64,000 nt of DNA from the NCBI RefSeq assembly GCF_003611735.1, contig NZ_RAWG01000004.1, positions 20,603-84,602 of the forward strand, in the 5' to 3' direction. The number at the start of each line of letters is the position of its first letter. Position 1 is the stretch's first letter. The DNA is from Corallococcus sicarius (GTDB lineage Bacteria; Myxococcota; Myxococcia; Myxococcales; Myxococcaceae). The notes under the pieces were generated by a model, which was given only the letters and a program-made list of their open reading frames with translations, was not told the origin of the DNA and searched no databases. This document shows, piece by piece, positions 36,368 to 46,068 of the stretch. The position numbers and the translations under genes are program-made.

Positions 36368-37178
36368 GCGCGTCCCCCTCGGGTCGTTCTTGTTCGTCCC
36401 ACGCCCTGCCGTCCCCAAACCCCCAGTGATGGATGTCCACGTGGTAGTTCACCTTGGACACCAGGTTGCCGCGGCACAGGCGCGCATCCCAGCTGCCGTC
36501 ACGCACCGTCTGCAGCGTGCGGCTCATCAGCTCCGTCATCACGTAGTTGGGCACGATGTCGCGCTCGCTGGGATAGGCGAAGCGGAACATCATCAGGTGG
36601 CTGAGCAGCACCTCCCAGTAGCGGTCGAACCGCCGGAGGATGCGATCCCAGTCCATCTCCCGCCCCGCCTTGAGGATGAGGTGGTTGATGTCCGCGCCGT
36701 CATAGCGCTCGCGCTCGGTGACGAAGGCCTTGGACCAGATCATCTCCTCGGCGGGCGCGATGAGACACTCGTAGCCGAAGATGTTGGCCTTCTTGGCGTT
36801 CGTGAACCACTCGTCGTCCACCGTCGCCACGCCGTTGCCGGACGAGAAGATGAAGTCGACGAAGTAGTCGCCCTTGTAGGCCTTGTAGATCCACACCTCG
36901 TCGTGGTGTTCGGTGCGCCACCCATCCTTCTCCAGGACCTCCAGCGCGCGGACGGCATCCGCCTTGCGCGGGAACAGGTCCAGGTCCTTGGTGTCGCGGT
37001 AGATGCCCGTATAGGTGGCGTAGGCATAGGCCCCGCCCACCACGAATGGCACCCCGGCGTCATGGAGCAGACCGACGGCTCTGGCGCGGGCGTTGATTTC
37101 GTCCGGCGCACGCTCCCGCTCGGCGAGCGCGGCGTCCGTACCCATGTCCCCGGGATGGTTCGGGTGTCGTTTTTCCAT
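36321..37178 (-). CDS. Nucleotidyltransferase-like protein
   Basis: 285 residues. The region VVGGAYAYATYTGIYRDTKDLDLF fits the GG-x(n)-DxD pattern of minimal nucleotidyltransferases (two acidic metal ligands in KDLDLF), and VDFIFSSG could supply the third acidic residue. The rest is unlike known antitoxins and no HEPN partner is present. The ATG at 37178 is preferred, with another at 37202. It overlaps the downstream phosphoesterase, so the pair may make and break a nucleotidyl modification; that is inference from gene order only. Confidence 0.75.
   Translation of the reverse strand: MEKRHPNHPGDMGTDAALAERERAPDEINARARAVGLLHDAGVPFVVGGAYAYATYTGIYRDTKDLDLFPRKADAVRALEVLEKDGWRTEHHDEVWIYKAYKGDYFVDFIFSSGNGVATVDDEWFTNAKKANIFGYECLIAPAEEMIWSKAFVTERERYDGADINHLILKAGREMDWDRILRRFDRYWEVLLSHLMMFRFAYPSERDIVPNYVMTELMSRTLQTVRDGSWDARLCRGNLVSKVNYHVDIHHWGFGDGRAWDEQERPEGDARGPRSELENTAGSGR
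36374..36379 (-). promoter_or_regulatory. Ribosome binding site deciding the phosphoesterase start
   Basis: AGGGGG on the minus strand, 6 bases before a GTG, inside the end of the upstream coding sequence. It favours that GTG over the upstream TTG. Confidence 0.5.
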
Positions 37179-37273
37179 GGGGCAAAGGTAGGGATGCTCC
37201 ATTTCGGCCGTCTGGCAGGCGGGCGTGGGCGGCCGGAGGGCAAGCAGCCAGGCTCCAAGCATTTGGATTCATT

Positions 37274-37280
37274 GGAACTT
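37274..37280 (+). promoter_or_regulatory. GGAACTT box upstream of the caspase operon
   Basis: GGAACTT matches the -35 element of many ECF/sigma-E-type promoters and lies in an unusually AT-rich patch (37258-37320), about 105 bases before lipoprotein 1. A matching -10 at the usual 15-17-base spacing is not clear; TCTGT appears at 22 bases. Autoregulation by the operon's own ECF factor is possible. Confidence 0.3.
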
Positions 37281-37349
37281 TTTTCCTCAAGCGAGCCCTT
37301 TTTCTGTTTTCAGGTCGGCCGGTGTCCATAGGAGCGAATTCACTGCCGC

Positions 37350-37370
37350 AGGGCCCGCGCGACGGGCCCT
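37350..37370 (+). promoter_or_regulatory. Leader hairpin abutting the ribosome site of lipoprotein 1
   Basis: A perfect 8-bp stem (AGGGCCCG/CGGGCCCT, loop CGCGA) ends one base before the AAAGGA ribosome site. No U-tract follows, so it is more likely a translation-control or RNA-stability element than a terminator. Confidence 0.45.
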
Positions 37371-37385
37371 CAAAGGACACCGACC

Positions 37386-38387
37386 ATGCTGCGCAAGAGC
37401 CTGCTGTGTGCCGCTTCCCTGCTGTTCGCCGGTTGCGACAATGCCCAGACGAACGACGCGGACACCTTCCGGGACGGCCTGCCCTCCAAGGAGATGATGC
37501 AGGTGAAGGCGCCCAAGGAGAACGGTCAGGGGCTCACGGCGAGCGACCCGTCCGCGATGTACGGCCAGGGCCAGAAGGCCGAGTACTACCAGGCGACGGT
37601 GGCGGCCACGGTGTCGGTGAACGGCGGCACGCTCTGGGTGCTGAGCCTCATCGAGTCGATCACCAAGTATCCGCCCACGACGCTGGAGGAGAACAAGGCG
37701 GTGTGGGGGCCGAGCACGGAGGCGCTGAGCCCCACGACGTGGCGGCTGACGGTGACGAAGTCGGGGGACGCGTCGTTCTCGTGGGTGCTGGAGGGCAAGG
37801 CGAAGGCGGACGCGGACAGCGCCTTCAAGGCGGTGTTGTCCGGCACGCAGACGGTGGCGGTGGACGCGGAGGGCGAGCGCCAGAAGGGCTTCGGCTCCGG
37901 CGAGCTGTTCATCGACTGGGATGCGTCGCACAGCCTGCCGGATGGCGATGAGAACGTGGGCACGGTGGAGATCCGCTACGCGCGCCCCAGCGCCACGGCG
38001 GACGCCACGGTGGACGCGGACTTCCACCAGGTGCGTGACGACAAGAACCCGCAGCAGCGCGTGGACGGCAAGTACCACTACAAGGCGACCGCGACGGCGG
38101 GCGGCGAGTTCGACTTCGTGACGAACAAGGACATCGACAACAACGACCCGCTGCGGGCGAAGTTGGAGAAGCTGAGCATCAAGAGCCGCTGGGCGGCGAC
38201 GGGCGTGGGCCGCTCGGACATCAAGGTGGCCGGGGGCGACCTGGTGGGTGAGGCCACGCTGAGCGAGTGCTGGGACACGAACTTCTTGAGCACGTACTTC
38301 CGCGTCAGCCTGGACCCGCGCCTGGGCTACGGCGAGGCGGAGGCGGCCTGCGGCGGCTTCAACGCGGCGGTGTACTCGTCGCTGTGA
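37386..38387 (+). CDS. Lipoprotein 1 of the ECF-caspase operon
   Basis: 333 residues with a lipoprotein signal peptide (LLFAGC, Cys17). The mature part is beta-rich and belongs to no family I recognise. It is clearly homologous to the last gene of this operon: both share GQGL near the N-terminus, a PPTT..(+9)..WGP block, GSGEL/GEGTL and a Cys motif (SECWDT versus TECWDS) near the C-terminus. It has a good AAAGGA site and is preceded by the hairpin. The ECF sigma gene follows 28 bases later, so it is probably the first gene of the operon and may sense or protect at the envelope. Confidence 0.82.
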   Translation: MLRKSLLCAASLLFAGCDNAQTNDADTFRDGLPSKEMMQVKAPKENGQGLTASDPSAMYGQGQKAEYYQATVAATVSVNGGTLWVLSLIESITKYPPTTLEENKAVWGPSTEALSPTTWRLTVTKSGDASFSWVLEGKAKADADSAFKAVLSGTQTVAVDAEGERQKGFGSGELFIDWDASHSLPDGDENVGTVEIRYARPSATADATVDADFHQVRDDKNPQQRVDGKYHYKATATAGGEFDFVTNKDIDNNDPLRAKLEKLSIKSRWAATGVGRSDIKVAGGDLVGEATLSECWDTNFLSTYFRVSLDPRLGYGEAEAACGGFNAAVYSSL

Positions 38388-38415
38388 GCCTCCTCGCGGT
38401 AGGCTTGAGCCGCGC

Positions 38416-38958
38416 GTGACCGGACCGACCCCGCTGGCCCTGAAGGTGGTGCCTCCTCGAACCCCCGAGGACCGGCGGGCGGTCCTGCGCGACCTGTATG
38501 TGAAGTACGGCGGCAGCGTGCGGGAGCGTTGCCGCTACCTGTTGAAGGACGCGAGCCGGGCCGAGGACGCGATGCAGGACGTCTTCGCCCGAGCGCTCGT
38601 GCACGGGGATTCGTTCCGCGCGGAGGCGTCTCCGCTCACGTGGTTGATGAAGATCGCCACGCACCACTGCCTCAACCAGCTGCGCTCGGAAGGGGCGGCC
38701 TGGCGGCGGTGGTTCGCCCGGGACGAGGCGGCCCGTTCGGAGGGCCACGGTGGGGCGGAGGCGATGGAGACGCGGGACCTGGTGCGCAAGCTGCTGGCCC
38801 GGGTGGACGCGGAGACACAGGCGGCGGCCATCCACTACCACGTGGACGGGATGACGCTGGAAGAGGTGGCCGCGGTGCTGGGGCGTTCGGTGCCCACGGT
38901 GCGCAAGCGGCTGGAAGCCTTCGCGGAGCTGGGTGGAGAGGAGCTGAACGTCCGATGA
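38416..38958 (+). CDS. ECF-family RNA polymerase sigma factor
   Basis: 180 residues with a GTG start. Region 2 covers about 25-95 (DLYVKYGGSVRERCRYLL, AEDAMQDVFARAL, PLTWLMKIATHHCLNQL). Region 4 covers about 125-175 with a helix-turn-helix (MTLEEVAAVLGRSVPTVRKRL). The spacing is that of an ECF sigma factor without extra domains. Its stop overlaps the ATG of a membrane zinc-type anti-sigma factor (ATGA), the standard arrangement for envelope-stress sigma factors, so it should be held inactive at the membrane until a signal arrives. Confidence 0.93.
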   Translation: MTGPTPLALKVVPPRTPEDRRAVLRDLYVKYGGSVRERCRYLLKDASRAEDAMQDVFARALVHGDSFRAEASPLTWLMKIATHHCLNQLRSEGAAWRRWFARDEAARSEGHGGAEAMETRDLVRKLLARVDAETQAAAIHYHVDGMTLEEVAAVLGRSVPTVRKRLEAFAELGGEELNVR

Positions 38959-39746
38959 GCGCGCACGAGTCGACCTGGACATTGCGCCGCCTGCACGTCG
39001 GCGAGCTGCCCGCGCTGGAAGCGGCCCGCGTCCGGGAGCATGCCGAGGCGTGCGAGGCGTGCGGTGCGCAGCTCCGGTCCTTCTCCGCGACGCAGGCCGC
39101 GTTCGAGGCGGAGGTGCCCTTCGAGCGCTTCGAGGCCGGCGTGGCGCGGGCCCTGGAGCGACAGGGGCGGATTTCCAAAGAGCCGGTGACGCGTGCGCCG
39201 TGGGTGCGGCCGCTGATGGCGGTGGCGGCGTCGGTGTTCGTGCTGGTGCTGGTGCGCCCGCTGCTGGAGCGCGACGACGCCGGGACGGTGCGGCCCCCGG
39301 TGACGGGCAATCGGATCAAGGGGGGCGCGGGCGCGGAGCTCCGCATTGGCGGAGGCGCGGAGCCGCAGCGCGTGGCGAGCGTGGACGCGCCGGAGGCCTT
39401 GCGGCCCGGTGAGCGCGTGCGACTGGGCTACACGCCGGAGACGCACCGCTACGTGGCGGCGCTGTCGGTGGATGCGCAGGGCGAAGTGACGCCGCTGTAT
39501 CCGGAGTTGGGGGACAGCCTCGCGGTGGAGCCGGGCGCGGGGCCGCACTGGTTGCCGGAGAGCGTGGAGTTCACCGGCGCGGGTGCTGAGCGCGTGGTGC
39601 TGGTGCTGACGGATACGCCGGTGTCGATGGAGGCTCTGAGCGACGCGGCGCGGAAGTCCTTCACCGCCGCGGGACGGGACGTCACGCGCATGGCGCCGCT
39701 GGATGTCGCGGGCGAGCAGACGCAGTGGATCCTGCTGAAGCCATGA
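38955..39746 (+). CDS. Anti-sigma factor with DUF4384-like periplasmic domain
   Basis: 263 residues. The cytoplasmic part has a zinc anti-sigma signature, HAEACEAC (His29-x3-Cys33-x2-Cys36). One membrane helix spans about 85-102 (LMAVAASVFVLVLV). The periplasmic part (about 120-263) includes ALRPGERVRLGYTPETHRYV and QGEVTPLYPE, resembling DUF4384, a domain often attached to bacterial caspases and kinases. The gene overlaps both neighbours by ATGA. A natural reading is that the periplasmic domain senses something linked to the caspase encoded next. Confidence 0.85.
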   Translation: MSAHESTWTLRRLHVGELPALEAARVREHAEACEACGAQLRSFSATQAAFEAEVPFERFEAGVARALERQGRISKEPVTRAPWVRPLMAVAASVFVLVLVRPLLERDDAGTVRPPVTGNRIKGGAGAELRIGGGAEPQRVASVDAPEALRPGERVRLGYTPETHRYVAALSVDAQGEVTPLYPELGDSLAVEPGAGPHWLPESVEFTGAGAERVVLVLTDTPVSMEALSDAARKSFTAAGRDVTRMAPLDVAGEQTQWILLKP

Positions 39747-41491
39747 GCCCTCGCGTTCCAGGCACGGAGTGGACCGCACGCGTGTCGGGGATTGTTCCGG
39801 TTCCGGTGCGGGCACTCGCCGCGAGACATCCTGCGTCAGGCCATGCGCCCGCACCTGCCACGGAGTTCCCTGCGTTGGCTTGCGTGCGGGCATTCGCGTC
39901 CAGGTTTCGTGCGTCGTTGCCCGGACTCACGCTCGCCTTCGCGTTGCTGTCCACCGCGGCGCACGCGGACACGCTGCACCGCTTCGCGCTCATCGCCGGC
40001 AACGACACGGGTGGCGGCGACACACGCCCCTTGAGCTACGCGCGCGACGACGCGCGCAAGATGCACGACCTGCTCACGCGGCTGGGGGGCGTGGCTCCTT
40101 CCGACACGAAGCTCCTCCTCGACGACGACGCGAAGGACTTCCTCTCCGCGCTGTCGGACCTGGAGCAGCGGGCACGCGCGGCCCAGGCTCGCGGCGAGCG
40201 CACGGCGCTGTTCGTCTACTACTCCGGCCACGCGAAGGACGGAGCGCTGCGGCTGGGTGACTCGCGGCTGCCCTTCGACGCGCTCAAGCGCCGTCTGGCG
40301 GACGCGCCCGTGGACATCCGCATCGCCATCCTGGACTCGTGCCGTTCCGGCGCGCTCACGCGGACCAAGGGCGCCCGCAAGGCCCCCGCCTTCGACGTGG
40401 AATCCGGCGCGGCGCGCGATGCCCGGGGCGTCGTCATCCTCACCTCCAGCGCCGCCGACGAGGACTCGCAGGAGTCCGACGCGCTGGGCGGCAGCTACTT
40501 CTCCCACCACCTGACGAGCGGCCTGCTGGGCGACGCGGACCGCAGCGGCGATGGACGCGTGACGCTCTTCGAGGCGTACTCACATGCCTACGCGCGCACC
40601 GTAGCGGACACCGCCGACAGCAGCGCGGGCCCGCAACACCCCACGTTCAGCTACGACCTCGCGGGCAACGGTGACCTGGTCCTCACCGACCTTCGCGCGA
40701 GCGCCGAGGGACTCGTGGTCCCCGGCAGTGCCCCCGCGGGCTCCTACTACTTCGTGGATCCGGGCGGTCTCGTCGTCGCGGAGCTGGACAAGGCCGCGGA
40801 CACGGAGCGGCGCGTGGCCCTGGCCCCCGGCACGTACCGTGTGAAGCGCCGGCTGAGCGACCGGCTGCGCATCGGTGAGGTCGAGATTTCTCGCGGCCGG
40901 ACCACAGTGCTGGAGGAGCCACGCCTCAAGGACGCCCCCTTCTCCGACGACCCCGTGAAGGGCGCGGCCCGGGGCCGGGACTCGTGGTGGGCCTTCGGCC
41001 TCACGGGCGGCTACCAGTCCTTCTTCGACGCGGCCACGCGCCGGTCCCTCTTCCTCTCCGTGCCCCTGTTCGGCGCGGAGGCCGAGCTGCACGACTACTT
41101 CCGCCGCGACTGGGTCTGGGGCTTCGACGCGGCCGTGGGTGGAACGCAGGGCGTCCTCGCGCTGCCCACGCTCGCGGGGCCAACGTACCGGTACTCCGTG
41201 GTGAACCTGGGCACCAGCCTCACCACCGAGTGGCCCCTGGGCCGCGTCTCGCCGTTCGTGGGCGCGCGGCTGGCGTACCTCATCCTGGGCCGCCAGTTCG
41301 ACGACGCCGCGTTCCCGGATCAGCGCTTCGCCATGGTGTCCCCGGGCGTGGTGGCCGGCGCGCGGTGGCAGCTCACGCGCAGCCTCCACCTCACCACGCG
41401 CGGCCGGCTGCAGTACCTCCAATACACCGTCGATGCGCAGCGTTCCCTGGGCTACTGGGAACTGGCCGCGCTCCTCACCTACGCGCCATGA
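39743..41491 (+). CDS. Exported caspase-like protease with C-terminal barrel-like domain
   Basis: 582 residues from an ATG overlapping the anti-sigma stop. A hydrophobic segment ending STAAHA (about 60-75) looks like a signal peptide; a GTG at 39884 would place it at the N-terminus. Residues about 77-315 form a C14 caspase-like domain with catalytic dyad His163 (YYSGHA) and Cys200 (LDSCRSG). An EF-hand-like calcium loop follows (DRSGDGRVTLFE, 266-277). Residues 320-395 look like a small beta-sandwich. Residues 410-582 are alternating amphipathic strands rich in Tyr/Trp/Gly/Leu (for example TTRGRLQYLQYTVDA), resembling an eight-stranded outer-membrane barrel. This is an unusual envelope-targeted caspase. 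Confidence 0.87.
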   Translation: MSPRVPGTEWTARVSGIVPVPVRALAARHPASGHAPAPATEFPALACVRAFASRFRASLPGLTLAFALLSTAAHADTLHRFALIAGNDTGGGDTRPLSYARDDARKMHDLLTRLGGVAPSDTKLLLDDDAKDFLSALSDLEQRARAAQARGERTALFVYYSGHAKDGALRLGDSRLPFDALKRRLADAPVDIRIAILDSCRSGALTRTKGARKAPAFDVESGAARDARGVVILTSSAADEDSQESDALGGSYFSHHLTSGLLGDADRSGDGRVTLFEAYSHAYARTVADTADSSAGPQHPTFSYDLAGNGDLVLTDLRASAEGLVVPGSAPAGSYYFVDPGGLVVAELDKAADTERRVALAPGTYRVKRRLSDRLRIGEVEISRGRTTVLEEPRLKDAPFSDDPVKGAARGRDSWWAFGLTGGYQSFFDAATRRSLFLSVPLFGAEAELHDYFRRDWVWGFDAAVGGTQGVLALPTLAGPTYRYSVVNLGTSLTTEWPLGRVSPFVGARLAYLILGRQFDDAAFPDQRFAMVSPGVVAGARWQLTRSLHLTTRGRLQYLQYTVDAQRSLGYWELAALLTYAP

Positions 41492-42456
41492 GAGAGCACG
41501 TGATGCGAAACCCGGCCCCCGCCCTGCTCTGCCTCCTCGCCGTCGCGTGCGGCGGCGACTTCTCCAACGACGACCTGGAGTTCCAGTACGCCCTGCCCCA
41601 GCGCGAGGACCTGGCCGCGAAGCTGCCGGACTCCGCGGCCCGCTCCGGCCAGGGGCTGCGCTCCCAGCAGGTCGGCCTCCAGGTGCTGGGCGGCACGTCG
41701 GAGCTGGCCCTGCAGGCCTACACGGCGGGCACGCGGTTCAACGCCAGCGTGGACGGCCTGCTGTCCCTCCTGGAGCTGTTCCGCAACGCGCCGCCCACCA
41801 CGCGCGAAACCGACCGGCGCATCTGGGGCCCCTTCCCCGCCGACGACCACCCGGGCAACGAAGTGCGCTTCGTGATGGAGCGCGAGGGCGCCGAGTTCAC
41901 CTACCTCCTCCAGTACCGTCCGAAGGGCGCGGGCGAGGACGCGTGGTGGACCTACCTGCCCGGCACCTTCAAGGCGGACGGAGGCATCCGCAAGGGAGAA
42001 GGCACGCTCGCGCTGGACCTGAAGCTGGCCCGCGCACGCGGCTTCGACACGGGCGCCGCGACCAGCCTGGACCGGCTGGACATCGGCTACCAGACCCGGG
42101 CGCTGCCCACGCGCGTGGAGCTGCTCTTCACGGGCGCGGGGGCCACGCTGCCCCTGACGCGCTATGCGTCGCGGCAGGTGCCGGAGGGGCTGGGAGAGAT
42201 GGCGTTCCGCCTGCCCGGCGAGGACCTGATTCCCGGCGGGCTCCTGGAGACGCTGGACATCCTGGCGCGCTGGACGCCGGACGGCCGGGGCGTGCTGGTG
42301 CTCAACATCCTGGAGGGCGACGCGAAGGGCGCGAAGTACACCGAGTGCTGGGACTCCCGGACGCGGATCACCTTCATGCGCCGCAACTGGGACTTCCTCA
42401 ACCCCACCGAGGGCGACGCCTCCACCTGCCCGGACGTGTCCGCGCTGGAGCCGTAG
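41488..42456 (+). CDS. Lipoprotein 2 of the ECF-caspase operon
   Basis: 322 residues. The ATG overlaps the caspase stop (ATGA); a second ATG at 41503 has a GAGAG site and is a real alternative. The lipoprotein signal ends LLAVAC. The mature part is homologous to lipoprotein 1: NAPPTTRETDRRIWGPF matches its PPTT...VWGP block, and TECWDS matches SECWDT. Translational coupling to the caspase points to a shared role such as partner, inhibitor or substrate. No enzyme motif is seen. Confidence 0.82.
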   Translation: MREHVMRNPAPALLCLLAVACGGDFSNDDLEFQYALPQREDLAAKLPDSAARSGQGLRSQQVGLQVLGGTSELALQAYTAGTRFNASVDGLLSLLELFRNAPPTTRETDRRIWGPFPADDHPGNEVRFVMEREGAEFTYLLQYRPKGAGEDAWWTYLPGTFKADGGIRKGEGTLALDLKLARARGFDTGAATSLDRLDIGYQTRALPTRVELLFTGAGATLPLTRYASRQVPEGLGEMAFRLPGEDLIPGGLLETLDILARWTPDGRGVLVLNILEGDAKGAKYTECWDSRTRITFMRRNWDFLNPTEGDASTCPDVSALEP

Positions 42457-42463
42457 CGACGGG

Positions 42464-42505
42464 CCGCCCGGGCTGGTGCCCGGACAGCAGCCGGGCGGAC
42501 ATTCT
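42464..42505 (+). terminator. Terminator of the ECF-caspase operon
   Basis: An 8-bp GC stem (CCGCCCGG, 42464-42471, with CCGGGCGG, 42491-42498) contains an inner GCTG/CAGC helix and is followed by ATTCTTT, eight bases past the lipoprotein 2 stop. Confidence 0.55.
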
Positions 42506-42571
42506 TTGCCCGTCAGGAGGTGACGCGCGGGGCGGATTCTCTATGCTGGGGGCCGCTTGTCCGCGCCCTCC

Positions 42572-43867
42572 ATGTCCAATCCCTCGCTTCTCACCGTCTT
42601 GAAGAGCCGGCGCATCTGGCTCCTGATGGCCGTCGGCTTCGCGTCCGGCCTCCCCCTGTGGCTGACCGGCGTCACGCTGTCCGCGTGGATGAAGAACGAG
42701 GGGGTGAACCTCAAGACCATCGGCATCTTCAGCCTCGTGGCGCTGCCCTACACCTTCAAGGTGCTGTGGGCGCCGCTGATGGACCGCTACACGCTTCCCT
42801 TCCTGGGCCGCCGTCGCGGCTGGATGCTGCTGACGCAGGTGCTGCTGATGGGCGCCATCTCCGCGATGGGGCTCGTCAACCCGAAGGACGCGCCCATCGC
42901 CATGGCGTGCATCGCGGTGGTGGTGACGTTCCTGTCCGCCAGCCAGGACATCGTCGCGGACGCATGGCGCACGGACATCCTCCCGATGGAGGAGCGCGGG
43001 CTGGGCAATTCGATGTACGTCACCGGCTACCGGGTGGGCATGCTCGTCGCGGGCGGGCTGGCGTTCGTCCTCTCCGACCTGCTCGGCTGGTCGCAGACGT
43101 ACTACGTGATGGGCCTGCTCATGGGCGTGGGGGTGGTGGCCACGCTGCTCGCCCCGGAGCCCCAGAGCGTGAAACCCCCGCGCAACCTGCTGGACGCGGT
43201 GGTGAAGCCCTTCGTGGACTACTTCCGCCGGGAGTACGCGCTGGGGGTGCTCGCGTTCCTGGTGCTCTACAAGCTGGGGGACGCCATCGCCGCCAGCATG
43301 GTGACGCCCTTCTACATCGAGCTCGGGTTCTCCAACACGGAGATTGGCGCGCTCAGCAAGACGCTGGGCATGCTGGCCACCATTGGCGGCGGCCTGCTGG
43401 GCGGCGTGCTGATGGTGAAGCTCAGCATGCGCCGCGCGCTGTTCATCTTCGGCGCCGCGCAGGGGCTCACCAACCTGGGCTTCCTGGCCCTGTCGCTCGT
43501 CGGCAAGAACGACCTGATGCTCGCGACCGCCATCGCCCTGGACAACGTGTGCACGGGCCTGGGCGTGATGGCATTCGCGGCCTTCCTGATGTCGCTGTGC
43601 CACAAGAGCTTCAGCGCCACGCAGTACGCGCTCCTGTCCACGATGGGCACCATCGCCAACCGGCTCATCGGCTCCGTGTCCGGCTACCTGGCCACGTGGT
43701 TGGGCTGGCCCACCTTCTTCGCCTTCACCGCCGCGGCGGCCATCCCCGCGCTGGTGCTGCTCACGTTCCTGCCGGAGCACGCCGCCCGGCCCGTGGAGGA
43801 CGAGCCCCCCGCGCCGGAGGCCATGCCGCCCTCCGCCCCCGCGTCGTCTGTCGCCGTGGCGCGCTGA
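42572..43867 (+). CDS. AmpG-like MFS transporter
   Basis: 431 residues with about 12 membrane helices. Features match the AmpG branch of the major facilitator superfamily: FASGLPLWLTGVTLSAW in helix 1, LPYTFKVLWAPLMDRY after helix 2, and SASQDIVADAWRTDIL in the fourth helix region. AmpG imports GlcNAc-anhydroMurNAc muropeptides for cell-wall recycling. The family also includes acetyl-CoA transporter-like members, so substrate is a family-level inference. The N-terminus was set at ATG in preference to a TTG five codons upstream. Confidence 0.85.
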   Translation: MSNPSLLTVLKSRRIWLLMAVGFASGLPLWLTGVTLSAWMKNEGVNLKTIGIFSLVALPYTFKVLWAPLMDRYTLPFLGRRRGWMLLTQVLLMGAISAMGLVNPKDAPIAMACIAVVVTFLSASQDIVADAWRTDILPMEERGLGNSMYVTGYRVGMLVAGGLAFVLSDLLGWSQTYYVMGLLMGVGVVATLLAPEPQSVKPPRNLLDAVVKPFVDYFRREYALGVLAFLVLYKLGDAIAASMVTPFYIELGFSNTEIGALSKTLGMLATIGGGLLGGVLMVKLSMRRALFIFGAAQGLTNLGFLALSLVGKNDLMLATAIALDNVCTGLGVMAFAAFLMSLCHKSFSATQYALLSTMGTIANRLIGSVSGYLATWLGWPTFFAFTAAAAIPALVLLTFLPEHAARPVEDEPPAPEAMPPSAPASSVAVAR

Positions 43868-44012
43868 CGGCTTCCAGACACGCTCACCCGCCCCTCCGGT
43901 CCGCGCTCCCGCCCGCTACTGGACGGAGCGCGCGGGGCCCGGGTGCGGGGATGGACAGGACCGTGACTTCGGCTCCCCTTCCGCCCGCGCGCGAGACTAG
44001 GGTGCCGCCGTC

Positions 44013-45650
<1,638 letters not shown>

Positions 45651-45705
45651 GCGTGGACCCAGGGCCCCTGGCCGCGCTTCGATGCCGCCAGGAGCCCCGC
45701 CCGCC

Positions 45706-46062
45706 ATGTCCGTGAAGCTCATCCTGCAGTTCGTGCTCGCGCTGTTCATGGTCGCCGCGGGGGTGAACCACTTCCTCAAGCCGCGCGTGTACATGCACAT
45801 CATGCCGCCGTACCTGCCCCGTCCCCGGGAGCTGGTGCTGCTAAGCGGCATGGCGGAGGTGCTGCTGGGCGTGCTGCTGCTGGTGCCGCGGACGACGCCG
45901 CTCGCGGCCTGGGGGCTGGTCGCGCTGTTCGTGGCGGTGTTCCCCGCGAACCTCTACATGGCCCAGCACCCGGAGCGGTTCCCGAAGATTCCCCGGGCCC
46001 TGCTCTGGTTGCGGCTGCCGCTCCAGGGCGTCCTCATCCTCTGGGCGCTCTGGTACACCTGA
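45706..46062 (+). CDS. DoxX-like small membrane protein
   Basis: 118 residues with four membrane helices (ILQFVLALFMVAAGVNHF, LVLLSGMAEVLLGVLLLV, LAAWGLVALFVAVFPANLY, LQGVLILWALWY). The motif NHFLKP...MHIMPPYLP is typical of the DoxX-like family. AGGAG precedes the ATG. Function in the family is poorly defined (oxidation or sulfur metabolism links have been proposed). It follows pgm by 55 bases and is convergent with the NmrA-like gene. Confidence 0.82.
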   Translation: MSVKLILQFVLALFMVAAGVNHFLKPRVYMHIMPPYLPRPRELVLLSGMAEVLLGVLLLVPRTTPLAAWGLVALFVAVFPANLYMAQHPERFPKIPRALLWLRLPLQGVLILWALWYT

Positions 46063-46068
46063 CGCGCC

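Noticed and set aside
36321..37178. MNT/HEPN toxin-antitoxin pair
   Set aside because: The nucleotidyltransferase-like protein is too long for a minimal MNT antitoxin and no HEPN gene is adjacent.
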